Shown here: positions 35,688 through 44,474 of the stretch, piece by piece
Layout: each line of letters begins with the position of its first letter
Position numbering within the stretch: the first letter of the stretch is position 1
DNA from: DATBLQ01 sp036555325
GTDB lineage: Bacteria > Pseudomonadota > Alphaproteobacteria > Rhizobiales > Aestuariivirgaceae
DNA: 64,000 nucleotides
Assembly (NCBI GenBank): GCA_036555325.1
Contig: DATBLQ010000028.1
Coordinates: 88,589-152,588, forward strand
Reading direction: 5' to 3'
Translations under genes and position numbers: made by a program
Notes under the pieces: model-generated
Told to the model about the DNA's origin: nothing
What the model saw: the letters and a program-made list of their open reading frames with translations, nothing else
Database searches by the model: none

Positions 35688-36617
35688 GTGACGGACCGCC
35701 CGAATGTGGACACATTATTCCTCTCCAGGCTGAATTCGGCGGCAACAGATCTTGAACGCCTGCTGGATGAGCTGCTGAAGCCCTCGGGAGGCCACGGAGA
35801 GGGACGGCTCATCGAAGCCATGCGTTATGCAAGCCTTGGCGGGGGAAAACGCCTCAGGCCATTCCTGGTGATCGAAACGGCAGCCCTGTTCAGCGTGGAC
35901 CGCAGCCGGGCGCTCATGGCAGGAGCTGCGCTCGAATGCGTGCACTGCTATTCGCTGGTGCACGACGATCTTCCGGCCATGGACAATGATACGTTGCGGC
36001 GCGGGCGGCCGACGGTGCACACGGCCTTCGACGAAGCGACCGCAATTCTTGCCGGCGATGGACTTCTCACATTCGCGTTCGACATACTGTCGCGCACCGG
36101 AACGCATCCAGATCCCGCCATTCGGATCGAACTTATTTCAGGCTTGGCGCGGGCGGCAGGGGTGGATGGCATGGCGGGCGGCCAGATGCTCGACCTCGCG
36201 GCGGAGGGACGCTTTATCGAGGGGACACCGGCATCGACGGAAGCGGAAATTGCGAGGCTTCAGTCGATGAAGACGGGGGCGCTGCTGCGATACGCCTGTC
36301 TTGCTGGCGGCATGCTGGGGCAGGCGGCTCCGGACCAGCGCAAGGCGCTCGGTCGCTATGGCTCTGCACTTGGTCAGGCGTTTCAAATTGCCGATGACCT
36401 GCTTGATGTGGAGGGCAGTGCCGCGCTGCTCGGGAAATCCACCGACAAGGATGCCGCGGCCGGAAAGGCAACACTCGTGGGATTGCTGGGCGTGAGCAAG
36501 GCGAGGGAAAGATTGAACGCGCTTGTCCGGCAGGCTGAAGCCGCGCTCGAGCCTTTCGAGCGGGGTGCCCCCATGCTTATAGCCGCCGCTCATTTCATCG
36601 CAGAGCGCAGGAATTAA
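35688..36617 (+). CDS. ispA: Farnesyl diphosphate synthase
   Basis: This 309-residue prenyltransferase joins IPP to DMAPP and GPP, giving the C15 substrate of HpnD. The first aspartate motif is DDLPAMD (93-99) and the second DDLLD (236-240). A tyrosine five residues before the first motif (Y88) favours C15 rather than C20 products. GGGKRLRP at 51-58 binds diphosphate. The start is GTG 35688, because the ATG five bases earlier runs into a stop. It faces away from hpnN and supplies the same pathway. Confidence 0.92.
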   Translation: MTDRPNVDTLFLSRLNSAATDLERLLDELLKPSGGHGEGRLIEAMRYASLGGGKRLRPFLVIETAALFSVDRSRALMAGAALECVHCYSLVHDDLPAMDNDTLRRGRPTVHTAFDEATAILAGDGLLTFAFDILSRTGTHPDPAIRIELISGLARAAGVDGMAGGQMLDLAAEGRFIEGTPASTEAEIARLQSMKTGALLRYACLAGGMLGQAAPDQRKALGRYGSALGQAFQIADDLLDVEGSAALLGKSTDKDAAAGKATLVGLLGVSKARERLNALVRQAEAALEPFERGAPMLIAAAHFIAERRN

Positions 36618-36738
36618 ATTAACCAGGTGGAGCGCTTGGCGCGGTTTAAGCCTTCTGCACTTGTGCGACTTGCAGCTTTGAGACCATAATCGCTCGAATA
36701 GTTCAGTTAGGTTCCTCACCTGTGGGAGAAATCATCTC

Positions 36739-38052
36739 ATGTCGTTCTCGCTTATCGCCGATCTCAGCGAACACGTCGAACGACACGGTCCGATTACGAT
36801 CGGCCTCGCCGGCGCCGGCCAGATGGGTACGGATATCGTGGTGCAAGTGGGGCTGATGCCGGGCCTCAAGATTGGCGGGGTGTTCGAGCGCCGCCCGAAT
36901 GCGGCGCGCGATGCGGCGATCATGGCCGGACATGCGGAGGAGAATATCGTTACGGCTGAGACTGCATCATCGGTCACGCACGCTATCGAACAAGGCAAGA
37001 TTGCAACCACGGAAAATTTCGAAGCGCTTGCGGCGGCGGAGGGCATCGATGTGGTGATCGACGCCACCGGCAATCCAAACACCGGAACAGCGTTCGCGCT
37101 TGCCGCGATGCATCACGGCAAGCATGTCGTGATGCTGAATGTCGAGGCTGACATCACCATCGGACGCTACCTGAAGGCGGAAGCGCGTAAGGCGGGCGTG
37201 GTTTATACGGGCGCTTCCGGGGATGAGCCCGCTGCCACGCTTGAGCTCATCGGATTTGCACGAAGCCTGGGCCTCACCGTGGTGGCGGCAGGCAAGGGCA
37301 AGAACAATCCGCTGCGTTTCGATGCAACGCCTGCGGCCTACGAGGAGGAGGCCCGCCAGCGCAACATGAACCCGCGCATGCTGGTTGAATTCGTGGACGG
37401 CTCGAAAACCATGATCGAGATGACGGCCATCGCGAACGCCACGGGGTTTGCGCCCGACAAGCCCGGGATGCACGGTCCCAACGCCGCCATCGGCGAGTTG
37501 GCGCAGGTGCTCTGTCCAGCCGAGCATGGCGGGGTTTTGTCGAAGCGGGGCGTTGTAGACTATTCGATCGGCAAGGGCGTGGCGCCTGGAGTTTTCTGCA
37601 TTGTCGAGACGCAGCATCCGCGAGTGCTGGAACGAATGATGGATCTGAAAGTGGGCAAGGGTCCGTTCTTCACGCTCTACCGGCCGTTCCACCTGACAAG
37701 TCTTGAGACCCCCCTGTCGGCGGCGCGAGCGGTTCTCTATCGAAAGCCCGACATCGAACCGCTCGATGAACCGGTTGCCGAGGCGGTCGCGGTCGCCAAG
37801 CGGAATCTGAAACCCGGAGATGTGCTTGGCCGGATCGGCGAATACGACTATCGCGGCTGGGCGATGAGCTGGGAAGAGGCGCGGCGAACGGGGGCTCTGC
37901 CGATCGGGCTGGCGGAAAAAGCAAAGGTGGTGAGGCCCATTGGAGTTGGCGAGTACCTGACATCGGCGAACTGCGTGCCCGATGCCGCCCTCTCCATCAC
38001 ACAGATTCGCCAGCGGCTCGACCAGTCGGACGCGCAGTTCCTGGCGGCATGA
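36739..38052 (+). CDS. NAD(P)-binding homoserine-dehydrogenase-like oxidoreductase with SAF domain
   Basis: A 437-residue cytoplasmic protein. The N-terminal half is a Rossmann domain related to homoserine dehydrogenase (ITIGLAGAGQMGTDIVVQV, then VVIDATGNPNTGT and a lysine-rich GKGKNNPLRFDAT). The C-terminal third (from about VAEAVAVAKRNLKPGDVLGRIGEYDYRG) is an SAF domain, the small fold of sialic acid synthase, antifreeze protein and FlgA, here probably binding a polyol or sugar acid. Related proteins occur in sugar-acid catabolism, but I cannot fix the substrate. It is convergent with an FAD oxidoreductase, 74 bp away. Confidence 0.72.
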   Translation: MSFSLIADLSEHVERHGPITIGLAGAGQMGTDIVVQVGLMPGLKIGGVFERRPNAARDAAIMAGHAEENIVTAETASSVTHAIEQGKIATTENFEALAAAEGIDVVIDATGNPNTGTAFALAAMHHGKHVVMLNVEADITIGRYLKAEARKAGVVYTGASGDEPAATLELIGFARSLGLTVVAAGKGKNNPLRFDATPAAYEEEARQRNMNPRMLVEFVDGSKTMIEMTAIANATGFAPDKPGMHGPNAAIGELAQVLCPAEHGGVLSKRGVVDYSIGKGVAPGVFCIVETQHPRVLERMMDLKVGKGPFFTLYRPFHLTSLETPLSAARAVLYRKPDIEPLDEPVAEAVAVAKRNLKPGDVLGRIGEYDYRGWAMSWEEARRTGALPIGLAEKAKVVRPIGVGEYLTSANCVPDAALSITQIRQRLDQSDAQFLAA

Positions 38053-38098
38053 TTTGCAGTGTTCAGCCTACGGACGATGGCGTGCTGCAGACCATTGT

Positions 38099-38120
38099 CC
38101 CTCTCCCGAGGGAGAAGGGG
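38099..38120. repeat. Short intergenic hairpin between convergent genes
   Basis: TCTCCC (38102-38107) and GGGAGA (38110-38115) form a tight hairpin flanked by purine- and pyrimidine-rich sequence. Related CTCCC/GGGAG words occur near 10920 and 40725. There is no T-run, so I do not call it a terminator. Confidence 0.4.
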
Positions 38121-38126
38121 CGTGCA

Positions 38127-39455
38127 TCAAAGTCCCGCCGTGGGCCGCATGGGAGTACCATCGAAGAACCGTGAATAGCGAAAAGGCCTGGGATCGGCGA
38201 TGGGCGGGCTGCCAGTGATGAGGTCGGCCATGAGCCGGCCGGCGGCGGGGCCCAGACCGAAACCGTGGCCGGAAAAACCGCTCGCCAGGTAGAGACCGTT
38301 CATGCCATCGACGGGGGATATCACCGGCACAGCATCGGGGGTGGCATCGATGACGCCCGCCCAGCGTTCGACGATCTCCAAATCCCGGAAGACGGGGAAG
38401 CATTCGTTCAAGCTGGCGACGGCCTGAGCCAGCACCCATCCTACGGGCTCGGGGTTGAGCACGCGGAGTGCTTCAAATGGCGCAGGATGATCGAGCGGCC
38501 AGCGGCGTTCAAGTTTCGCCCATTCGAAGAAGCGGCGGCCAAATCGCAACTTCAGCCCTTTGCGATCGAAAATGAGCAAAGGAAGAAACTTGAAGAACAG
38601 GGGAAAACTATCCGGCACGATGTCGGCGACCGACATGTGGCGGTGAGAGATGGTGTAGCCGCCATCGAGCCGCTTGCGAAAGGCGAATTTGCCTCCGGAA
38701 GCACTGAGCGCGAGACCCGTTTCGAGGACCTTGGAGCGCATGACCGAGTTGATGACGGTCAGTTGCGGAAAGGGTAAGGCGAGGTTGCCGAGGAACAGGC
38801 GCGACCAGGCCCCGGCGGCAAGGACGACGGTATCACATGCAACAGGGCCATTCTCAGTGACGACGGAACTTACCCGGCCCGCTTTGGTTTCAAGCCCGCG
38901 AACGGCGCAGCGCGTAAAGACCTTCGCGCCCTTGCGGCGGGCTGCTGCAGCAATCCTCGGAGCAGCGATATGGGGCTCGGCGCGGCCGTCATGGGGCGAA
39001 TAAAGCGCTCCTCTCCATTTCACCGCAGCGCCCGGCTGTAACCGTTCGGCCGCTTCTCCGCTTACAGGATGGGTGGAGAGGCCATACGGTTTGGCATTGC
39101 GCTCGTACCACTTCATGCGCGATTCAACTTCGGCCTCCGTCGCGAGCAGGTAGATGATGCCGCATTCGCGGTAGCCGCAGTCTGCGCCGATGCGCGCGTT
39201 CATGCCCCGCCAGAGTTTCAGCGATTCGAGGATCAGGGGAATTTCGCGCGCATCGCGGCCCATCTGGCGGCACCAACCCCAATTGCGCCCCGACTGCTCG
39301 CAGGCGATCTCGGATTTTTCGCAGAGGACAACGTCGATCCCGCGCTCGGTGAGCTCAAGGGCAGTTGCGACACCGACTATTCCTCCGCCGATGATCACGA
39401 CGTTGGTGCGCGCAGGAAGGTCGGCGTCGCCTTCTAGGCGTTCAGGGGAGGGCAT
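38127..39455 (-). CDS. FAD-dependent oxidoreductase (DadA/glycine-oxidase-like)
   Basis: A 442-residue flavoprotein of the D-amino-acid/sarcosine oxidase superfamily. NVVIIGGGIVGVATALELTERG and VLCEKSEIACEQSGRNWGWCRQ give the FAD fold and the conserved SGRN loop. RAEPHIAAPRIAAAARRKGA and a C-terminal GLYLASGFSGHGFGLGPAAGRLMADLI are typical. The substrate is probably an amine or amino acid oxidised at an N-methyl or alpha carbon. It ends close to the SAF-domain gene on the opposite strand, and xerC lies 10 bp upstream on its own strand, so xerC and this gene may share a transcript. Confidence 0.82.
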   Translation of the reverse strand: MPSPERLEGDADLPARTNVVIIGGGIVGVATALELTERGIDVVLCEKSEIACEQSGRNWGWCRQMGRDAREIPLILESLKLWRGMNARIGADCGYRECGIIYLLATEAEVESRMKWYERNAKPYGLSTHPVSGEAAERLQPGAAVKWRGALYSPHDGRAEPHIAAPRIAAAARRKGAKVFTRCAVRGLETKAGRVSSVVTENGPVACDTVVLAAGAWSRLFLGNLALPFPQLTVINSVMRSKVLETGLALSASGGKFAFRKRLDGGYTISHRHMSVADIVPDSFPLFFKFLPLLIFDRKGLKLRFGRRFFEWAKLERRWPLDHPAPFEALRVLNPEPVGWVLAQAVASLNECFPVFRDLEIVERWAGVIDATPDAVPVISPVDGMNGLYLASGFSGHGFGLGPAAGRLMADLITGSPPIADPRPFRYSRFFDGTPMRPTAGL

Positions 39456-39465
39456 GAGGCACTTG

Positions 39466-40434
39466 TCAGATTGATCGGGCGCGAGGATGAGCCTTCATGT
39501 ACTGCTCGATCAGATGGCCGCGGTCAACCTCGGTATATATCTGGGTGGTGGAGAGACTGGCGTGGCCCAAAAGCTCCTGGATTGATCTAAGGTCGGCACC
39601 AGAGCTTAGGAGATGGGTGGCGAAGCTGTGGCGCAGCGCATGGGGTGTGGCGTTTTCCTGGAGACCCAAGCTACCGCGCAGGCGCGCGATGAGCAGTTGA
39701 ATGATGCGGGGTTTAAGCCTCTTGCCTTTGATGCCGACGAACAGCGGATCGCCGGGGGCAAGCGGGATGGGGCAGAGGTCTAGGTATTGACGCACCGCCT
39801 CCTTCGCCAGGGGAAGGACCGGAACGATGCGGGTCTTGCTTCCTTTGCCGAGAACGGTGAGCGTATCATCATCCAGCGGGGCGTCGCGGCGATCGAGCCC
39901 CAGCGCTTCGGAGATGCGGAGACCACAGCCATAGAGCAGAATCAAGACCGCGCGATCGCGCGCCTTCACCCATTGCGGGGTTTCGGCTGCTGCCACATCC
40001 TCGTTGCACAAGCGCCCAGCAGCAGAAACGCTCAAGGGGCGCGGCACGGAATGGGCAAGCTTTGGTCCCTTCAAGGCAGCGAGGCCCTGGTTCTTGAGAA
40101 CGCTGGTCTTTTCGAGATGGCGAAAGAAGGATCGCAGGGCCGAGAGCTGACGGGAAAGGGTGCGGCTGCCCGCCCCACTGTTCCTTCGCGATGCGAGAAA
40201 AGAGCGGAAATCGGCCGCGGTGAGCCGAGCAAGCTCAGCAAGACCGGCCGCGTCGCCGAGATGATCGGTCAGAAAGGCAGAAAATTGCGCGAGGTCGCGG
40301 CCATAGGCCTCGATGGTCTTGGGCGAGACGCGGCGCTCGGCGGCGAGGTGACCAAGCCAGGCAGAAATGGCGGCAACCGCGTCGGGCGCGGCGGCAAATG
40401 CGTGTTGAGGCGCGGGGCTTATGGGCTGGTCCAT
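39466..40434 (-). CDS. xerC: Tyrosine recombinase XerC
   Basis: This 322-residue recombinase resolves chromosome dimers at dif with XerD. The catalytic residues are all present: R173 (GLRISEAL), K197 (LGKGSKTR), H265 and R268 (HALRHSFATH), H291 (LGHASLSTTQ) and the nucleophile Y300 (IYTEV). The N-terminal SAM-like DNA-binding domain covers about 20-110. Length and the lack of phage genes nearby argue for the housekeeping recombinase rather than an integrase. It lies near priA, another chromosome-maintenance gene. Confidence 0.87.
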   Translation of the reverse strand: MDQPISPAPQHAFAAAPDAVAAISAWLGHLAAERRVSPKTIEAYGRDLAQFSAFLTDHLGDAAGLAELARLTAADFRSFLASRRNSGAGSRTLSRQLSALRSFFRHLEKTSVLKNQGLAALKGPKLAHSVPRPLSVSAAGRLCNEDVAAAETPQWVKARDRAVLILLYGCGLRISEALGLDRRDAPLDDDTLTVLGKGSKTRIVPVLPLAKEAVRQYLDLCPIPLAPGDPLFVGIKGKRLKPRIIQLLIARLRGSLGLQENATPHALRHSFATHLLSSGADLRSIQELLGHASLSTTQIYTEVDRGHLIEQYMKAHPRARSI

Positions 40435-40507
40435 GCCCCGTAGAGTCTAGGGAACAATAGTTGAGAAGGGGTGACTGCCTTGCTCACGCTTGACCCTTAA
40501 CCGCCAA

Positions 40508-40690
40508 AGATGCCCGGATCACGGGCTTGCGCCCAGTCCGGGCATGACGAGCTGTGGGTTGAACCTTGCTCAACCCGTCACGGCCGGATTTGATCCCCAC
40601 ATCCAGATTGCCGGGTCAAAACCCGGCGATGACGTGAATTTGCGTAGTGATGACCGGATCACTGCTTACGCCCGGTCCGGGCATGATGAG
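40508..40690. repeat. Intergenic palindrome cluster 3
   Basis: The 353-bp gap between xerC and the aldolase gene has no coding sequence. It holds three copies of the dispersed palindrome: 40508-40549 (AGATGCCCGGATC to GTCCGGGCATGACG), 40607-40634 (GCCGGGTCAAAACCCGGC ending GATGACG) and 40646-40690 (GATGACCGGATC to GTCCGGGCATGATG). The first and third share the tail GAGCTGTGGG. A degraded copy lies between at about 40577-40600. The remaining bases to 40787 show a CTCGCGCGAG palindrome and nothing else I recognise. Confidence 0.72.
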
Positions 40691-40787
40691 CTGTGGGATA
40701 GCCCTCCGTGCACCTTCGCCTCTCGCGCGAGGGAGGAGAAGGTTGACCCACTTCGTCCGCCTACGGAGCAAATGGGACAGCGCAAAT

Positions 40788-41441
40788 CTACAGAATCTTC
40801 TGGCCCGTTTTTTTCCAATCGGAGAGGAATAAGTCGATGCCCTTGTCGGTTAGAGGATGTTTCACCAGCGCCTTCATGATGGCGACAGGCACGGTTGCGA
40901 TGTCGGCGCCGGCGAGGGCTGCGTAGCGCACATGGTTGACGGTGCGAATGGAGGCGGCGAGAATCTCGGTGTCGAAATCGTAGTTGTCGTAGATCGTGCG
41001 AATTTCGCTGATGATGTCTAAACCGTCCTCGCCAGCATCATCGATCCGGCCGATGAAGGGCGAAATAAACGATGCCCCAGCGCGTGCGGCAAGGAGCGCT
41101 TGGTTGGCATTGAAGCATAGTGTGACATTCACCTTATGGCCCGCCTGAGCCAGGGCGCGGCAAGCCTTCAGCCCCTCCCATGTGAGCGGAACCTTGACGG
41201 CCACGTTCTTGGCGATCTTCGCCAGGCTCGATCCCTCTGCGACCATCGCATCGGCTTCGAGGGCCGTTACCTCAGCACTCACCGGCCCCTCGACAATCGA
41301 GCAAATCTCTTTAATGACATCGCGAAAGTCGCGCCCCGATTTGGCAACCAGCGAGGGGTTGGTGGTGACACCATCGAGGAGGCCCGTCGAGGCGACTTCG
41401 CGAATTTCGGCAACGTCGGCGGTATCAACGAAAAATTTCAT
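40788..41441 (-). CDS. fsa: Fructose-6-phosphate aldolase / small transaldolase
   Basis: A 217-residue TIM-barrel enzyme of the short transaldolase group. It begins MKFFVDTADVAEIRE, has VTTNPSLVAKSGRDF, and places the Schiff-base lysine at K83 in VAVKVPLT. NVTLCFNANQALLAARAGASFISPFIGRIDDAG follows. Proteins of this length include both fructose-6-phosphate aldolase and transaldolase, and in Rhizobiales they usually serve the pentose phosphate pathway as transaldolase. The sequence alone does not decide between the two. It is divergent from priA with 60 bp between starts. Confidence 0.85.
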   Translation of the reverse strand: MKFFVDTADVAEIREVASTGLLDGVTTNPSLVAKSGRDFRDVIKEICSIVEGPVSAEVTALEADAMVAEGSSLAKIAKNVAVKVPLTWEGLKACRALAQAGHKVNVTLCFNANQALLAARAGASFISPFIGRIDDAGEDGLDIISEIRTIYDNYDFDTEILAASIRTVNHVRYAALAGADIATVPVAIMKALVKHPLTDKGIDLFLSDWKKTGQKIL

Positions 41442-41501
41442 GCATCAACCCATTTCGCCAGACCGCAATACAACAGAAGATCGAGAAAGGCCAGTCTGAC
41501 G

Positions 41502-43676
41502 ATGCAGCAGCCGGTGATCGAGGTGCTGTTGCCCTTCGCGCTCGATGGCCCCTATTCCTATCTGAAACCGGAAGGTGAGGCGATCGAGCTTGGAACCTAT
41601 GTACTGGTGCCCCTTGGGACAAGGTACGCAATCGGCGTGGTATGGGGGCTCAACGAGGAGGCACCGCCAGCGGACAGAAGGGGCAAGTTGCGCACAATCG
41701 AGGAGGTTTTCGACCATCCGCCGATGTGTCCGCTGCAGCGGCGGTTCATCGACTGGACGGCCAAATATTACGTGGCGCCGGCAGGCATGGTGCTGCGCAT
41801 GGCGCTGAGGGTTCCCGCCGCGCTCGAGCCGCCGTTGGGGCGGACGGGATATGTGAGAAGCGGCACGTTACCGGGAAGGGCGACGGCGGCGCGTGAGCGC
41901 GTGCTCGCTGCGCTTGCAGAGATGCCGGTGGCGATGACGGGAAGGGAAATCGCCGAACTCGCGGGGGTCGGCGGCTCGGTGATCAAGGGGCTTGTCAAGG
42001 ACGGCGTGCTCAAGACGGTGGACCTGCCGGCATTTCGCTCCTTCGATGCGCCGGACACCGGCAAGGGAGGGGTCGAACTGTCGGCAGCTCAGAAAATGGC
42101 GGCCGCAGCATTGGCGGAGGCGGCGGTTGAGCCAAATCATTCCGTGACATTGATTGACGGCGTGACAGGCTCCGGCAAGACCGAAGTCTATTTCGAGGCC
42201 ATGGCGGCTAGCGTGGCGGCGGGGGGACAGGTGTTGCTCCTGGTTCCAGAGATCGCGCTCACGGCTGAATTCATCGACCGTGTGGAAAATCGCTTCGGCG
42301 CACGACCGGCTGAGTGGCACTCGAATATGCGGCCAAGGGAACGCGAACGGGTATGGCGCGCAGTTGCCCTAAACGAGGCGAAAATCGTGGTTGGGGCACG
42401 TTCGGCGCTATTCCTGCCGTGGCAGAAGCTCAAGCTGATCGTCGTCGATGAGGAGCACGAGGGCGCGTTCAAGCAGGAAGACGGCATCCCCTATCATGCG
42501 CGGGACATGGCGGTTGCCTATGGCGCGCTTGGATCGTTTCCGGTCATTCTATCCTCCGCCACGCCGTCGCTTGAAACGCTGGTCAATGTGGATCGCGGCC
42601 GCTATGCGCGCATCGCGCTGGAGGACCGCATTGGACGGGCAGGCCTTCCCTCGATTGAGCTCATCGACATGCGGGCGGCGCAACGCCCCAGCGCAAGCTG
42701 GATATCGGAGCCTTTAGCGGACGCCATTCGGTTGACCCTCGGACGGGAAGAACAGGTGCTCTTGTTCCTCAATCGACGGGGGTACGCACCGCTCACGCTG
42801 TGCCGCCACTGCGGGTACCGGCTCGAATGTCCCAATTGTTCGGCGTCACTCGTCGAGCATCGCTTCAGACGCATGCTGTTGTGTCATCATTGCGGGCACC
42901 AACAGAAACTGATCAGCTCTTGTCCGGCCTGCGGAAAGGACGAAACGCTCGTTCCATGCGGCCCCGGTGTCGAGCGCTTGGCGGAAGAGGTCGTCGAGCG
43001 CTTTCCCGAGGCAAAGTTGACGGTCCTGTCGAGCGATCTGATGCGAGGGGAATCCATCAAGGACGCCTTGCGTGAAGTGAAAGAGGGGCGATACAATCTC
43101 ATCGTCGGCACGCAACTCGTCGCCAAAGGGCATCATTTCCCCGATCTCACGCTGGTCGGCATCGTCGATGCCGACCTGGCGCTGGAGACCAGCGATCCCA
43201 GAGCAGGGGAGCGGAGTTTTCAGCTGCTGCGCCAGGTTTCGGGACGAGCGGGGCGCGGCGACCGCAAGGGGCTGGCGCTGATACAGACCTACAATCCGGA
43301 TCACGCGCTCATGAAAGCGCTCGAACGGGGCGATGAGAGCGGTTTCATCGCACAGGAAAAGCTCATGCGCGAGCGGGCCCTGCTGCCACCCTATGGACGG
43401 CTGGCGGCGGTGATCGTGTCGGGTGCAGACGCGATGGAAACGGAACGGCTGGCGCGCACGCTCCGACGATTGGCGCCCGAGGCCAATGGAGTGGAGGTAC
43501 TCGGTCCTGCCCCTGCACCGCTTACCGTCATGAGAGGGCGGTATCGATGGCGGCTGCTTGTCAGAGCCAAGCGAGACGTCAATCTGCAAGCCTTCATGCA
43601 AACCTGGCTGCGAGCGGCGAGGCCCAAGGGGTCGCTCAGAATCGATATCGACATCGATCCCTATAGTTTTCTATAG
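41502..43676 (+). CDS. priA: Primosomal protein N' (replication restart helicase)
   Basis: This 724-residue superfamily 2 helicase reloads replication at stalled forks. The N-terminal 3'-DNA-binding domain (VIEVLLPFALDGPYSYL) is followed by the winged helix. The Walker A DGVTGSGKTE is at 219-228 and the DEEH box at 315-318. Eight zinc-binding cysteines (CRHCG, CPNC, CHHCG, CPACG) split the helicase C lobe, and the final motif VSGRAGRGDRKG is intact. The start is ATG 41502; upstream in-frame codons belong to the promoter side and overlap the fsa gene. All expected motifs are present. Confidence 0.95.
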   Translation: MQQPVIEVLLPFALDGPYSYLKPEGEAIELGTYVLVPLGTRYAIGVVWGLNEEAPPADRRGKLRTIEEVFDHPPMCPLQRRFIDWTAKYYVAPAGMVLRMALRVPAALEPPLGRTGYVRSGTLPGRATAARERVLAALAEMPVAMTGREIAELAGVGGSVIKGLVKDGVLKTVDLPAFRSFDAPDTGKGGVELSAAQKMAAAALAEAAVEPNHSVTLIDGVTGSGKTEVYFEAMAASVAAGGQVLLLVPEIALTAEFIDRVENRFGARPAEWHSNMRPRERERVWRAVALNEAKIVVGARSALFLPWQKLKLIVVDEEHEGAFKQEDGIPYHARDMAVAYGALGSFPVILSSATPSLETLVNVDRGRYARIALEDRIGRAGLPSIELIDMRAAQRPSASWISEPLADAIRLTLGREEQVLLFLNRRGYAPLTLCRHCGYRLECPNCSASLVEHRFRRMLLCHHCGHQQKLISSCPACGKDETLVPCGPGVERLAEEVVERFPEAKLTVLSSDLMRGESIKDALREVKEGRYNLIVGTQLVAKGHHFPDLTLVGIVDADLALETSDPRAGERSFQLLRQVSGRAGRGDRKGLALIQTYNPDHALMKALERGDESGFIAQEKLMRERALLPPYGRLAAVIVSGADAMETERLARTLRRLAPEANGVEVLGPAPAPLTVMRGRYRWRLLVRAKRDVNLQAFMQTWLRAARPKGSLRIDIDIDPYSFL

Positions 43677-43913
43677 GCCGAGGTGACTGTGCAACCCATG
43701 GAGCTGTTGCTTCCCTGCCCCTCGCGCCGATGCGCCCATTTCCAGTTGCGGCAATCGGTCATCACGGTCGCGTTGCGTCGCCAAGGGGCTTGTGATAGGC
43801 AAGCCCCGGCTTGGGGCCGAGGCCCATCCTCTTCCTCGTATCCTCCTAAGCCATTGGATTTCAACGGATGGTGATTGTGCCCGATCCGTTTCCAATCACG
43901 AGAGCGGAGACAA

Positions 43914-44474
43914 GTGGCTCATCAGCAGCAAATTGTGGCGGGTGTTGCCGGGCGCTATGCGCTGGCGCTTTATGAGCTGGCAAAGGAAGCCCAGGCAGTT
44001 GAGGAAACGGGTGCCCTGCTTGAACAATTCCAGGCGCTCATCGAGACCTCGGAGGATCTGGCACGGCTGGTCAGGAGCCCGGTCTACAGCGTAGAGGAAC
44101 AAGTTGGGGCTCTGAAAGCGCTGCTAGAGGCCATGGGCATCGGCGGATTTGCCGCCAATCTTATTTTGCTCGCAGCGAAGAATCGCCGTCTGGCGAAGAT
44201 CGAAGAGATCATTCAGACCTATCGCAAGCTGCTGGCCGAAGAGCGAGGCGAGATAGCGGCGGACGTCATCTCGGCGGAACAACTTTCAGCGGCGCAGCTG
44301 GAAATTCTAAAGGGCGAAATTGCCGCCACGCTGGGGCAGAATGTACAAATCACGACGCACACGGATCCCGAAATTCTCGGAGGGCTGATCCTCAAATACC
44401 GCAGCAAAATGATCGATGACTCGCTCAAGACAAAACTGCAAAATCTCAAGATCATGATGAAAGGGGTGGGCTGA
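43914..44474 (+). CDS. atpH: ATP synthase F1 subunit delta
   Basis: This 186-residue subunit links the F1 head to the b-subunit stalk of F0. It starts at GTG 43914 (VAHQQQIVAGVAGRYALALYELA) with GCGGAG upstream; a GTG at 43875 would add 13 unmatched residues. The C-terminal half ends with TDPEILGGLILKYRSKMIDDSLKTKLQNL, the family signature. It is the first gene of atpHAGDC. The 237 bp upstream, after priA, hold no gene and presumably the operon promoter. Its TGA overlaps the atpA ATG by one base. Confidence 0.94.
   Translation: MAHQQQIVAGVAGRYALALYELAKEAQAVEETGALLEQFQALIETSEDLARLVRSPVYSVEEQVGALKALLEAMGIGGFAANLILLAAKNRRLAKIEEIIQTYRKLLAEERGEIAADVISAEQLSAAQLEILKGEIAATLGQNVQITTHTDPEILGGLILKYRSKMIDDSLKTKLQNLKIMMKGVG

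Noticed and set aside
38099..38120. Rho-independent terminator between the convergent oxidoreductase genes
   Set aside because: The hairpin is flanked by purine-rich sequence on both strands and has no T-run.
39466..40434. Phage or island integrase
   Set aside because: Length and motifs fit the chromosomal XerC, and there are no phage genes, tRNA or attachment-site repeats around it.
43677..43913. tRNA or small RNA between priA and atpH
   Set aside because: No cloverleaf, T-loop or CCA-adjacent structure can be drawn; only GC-rich promoter-like sequence is seen.
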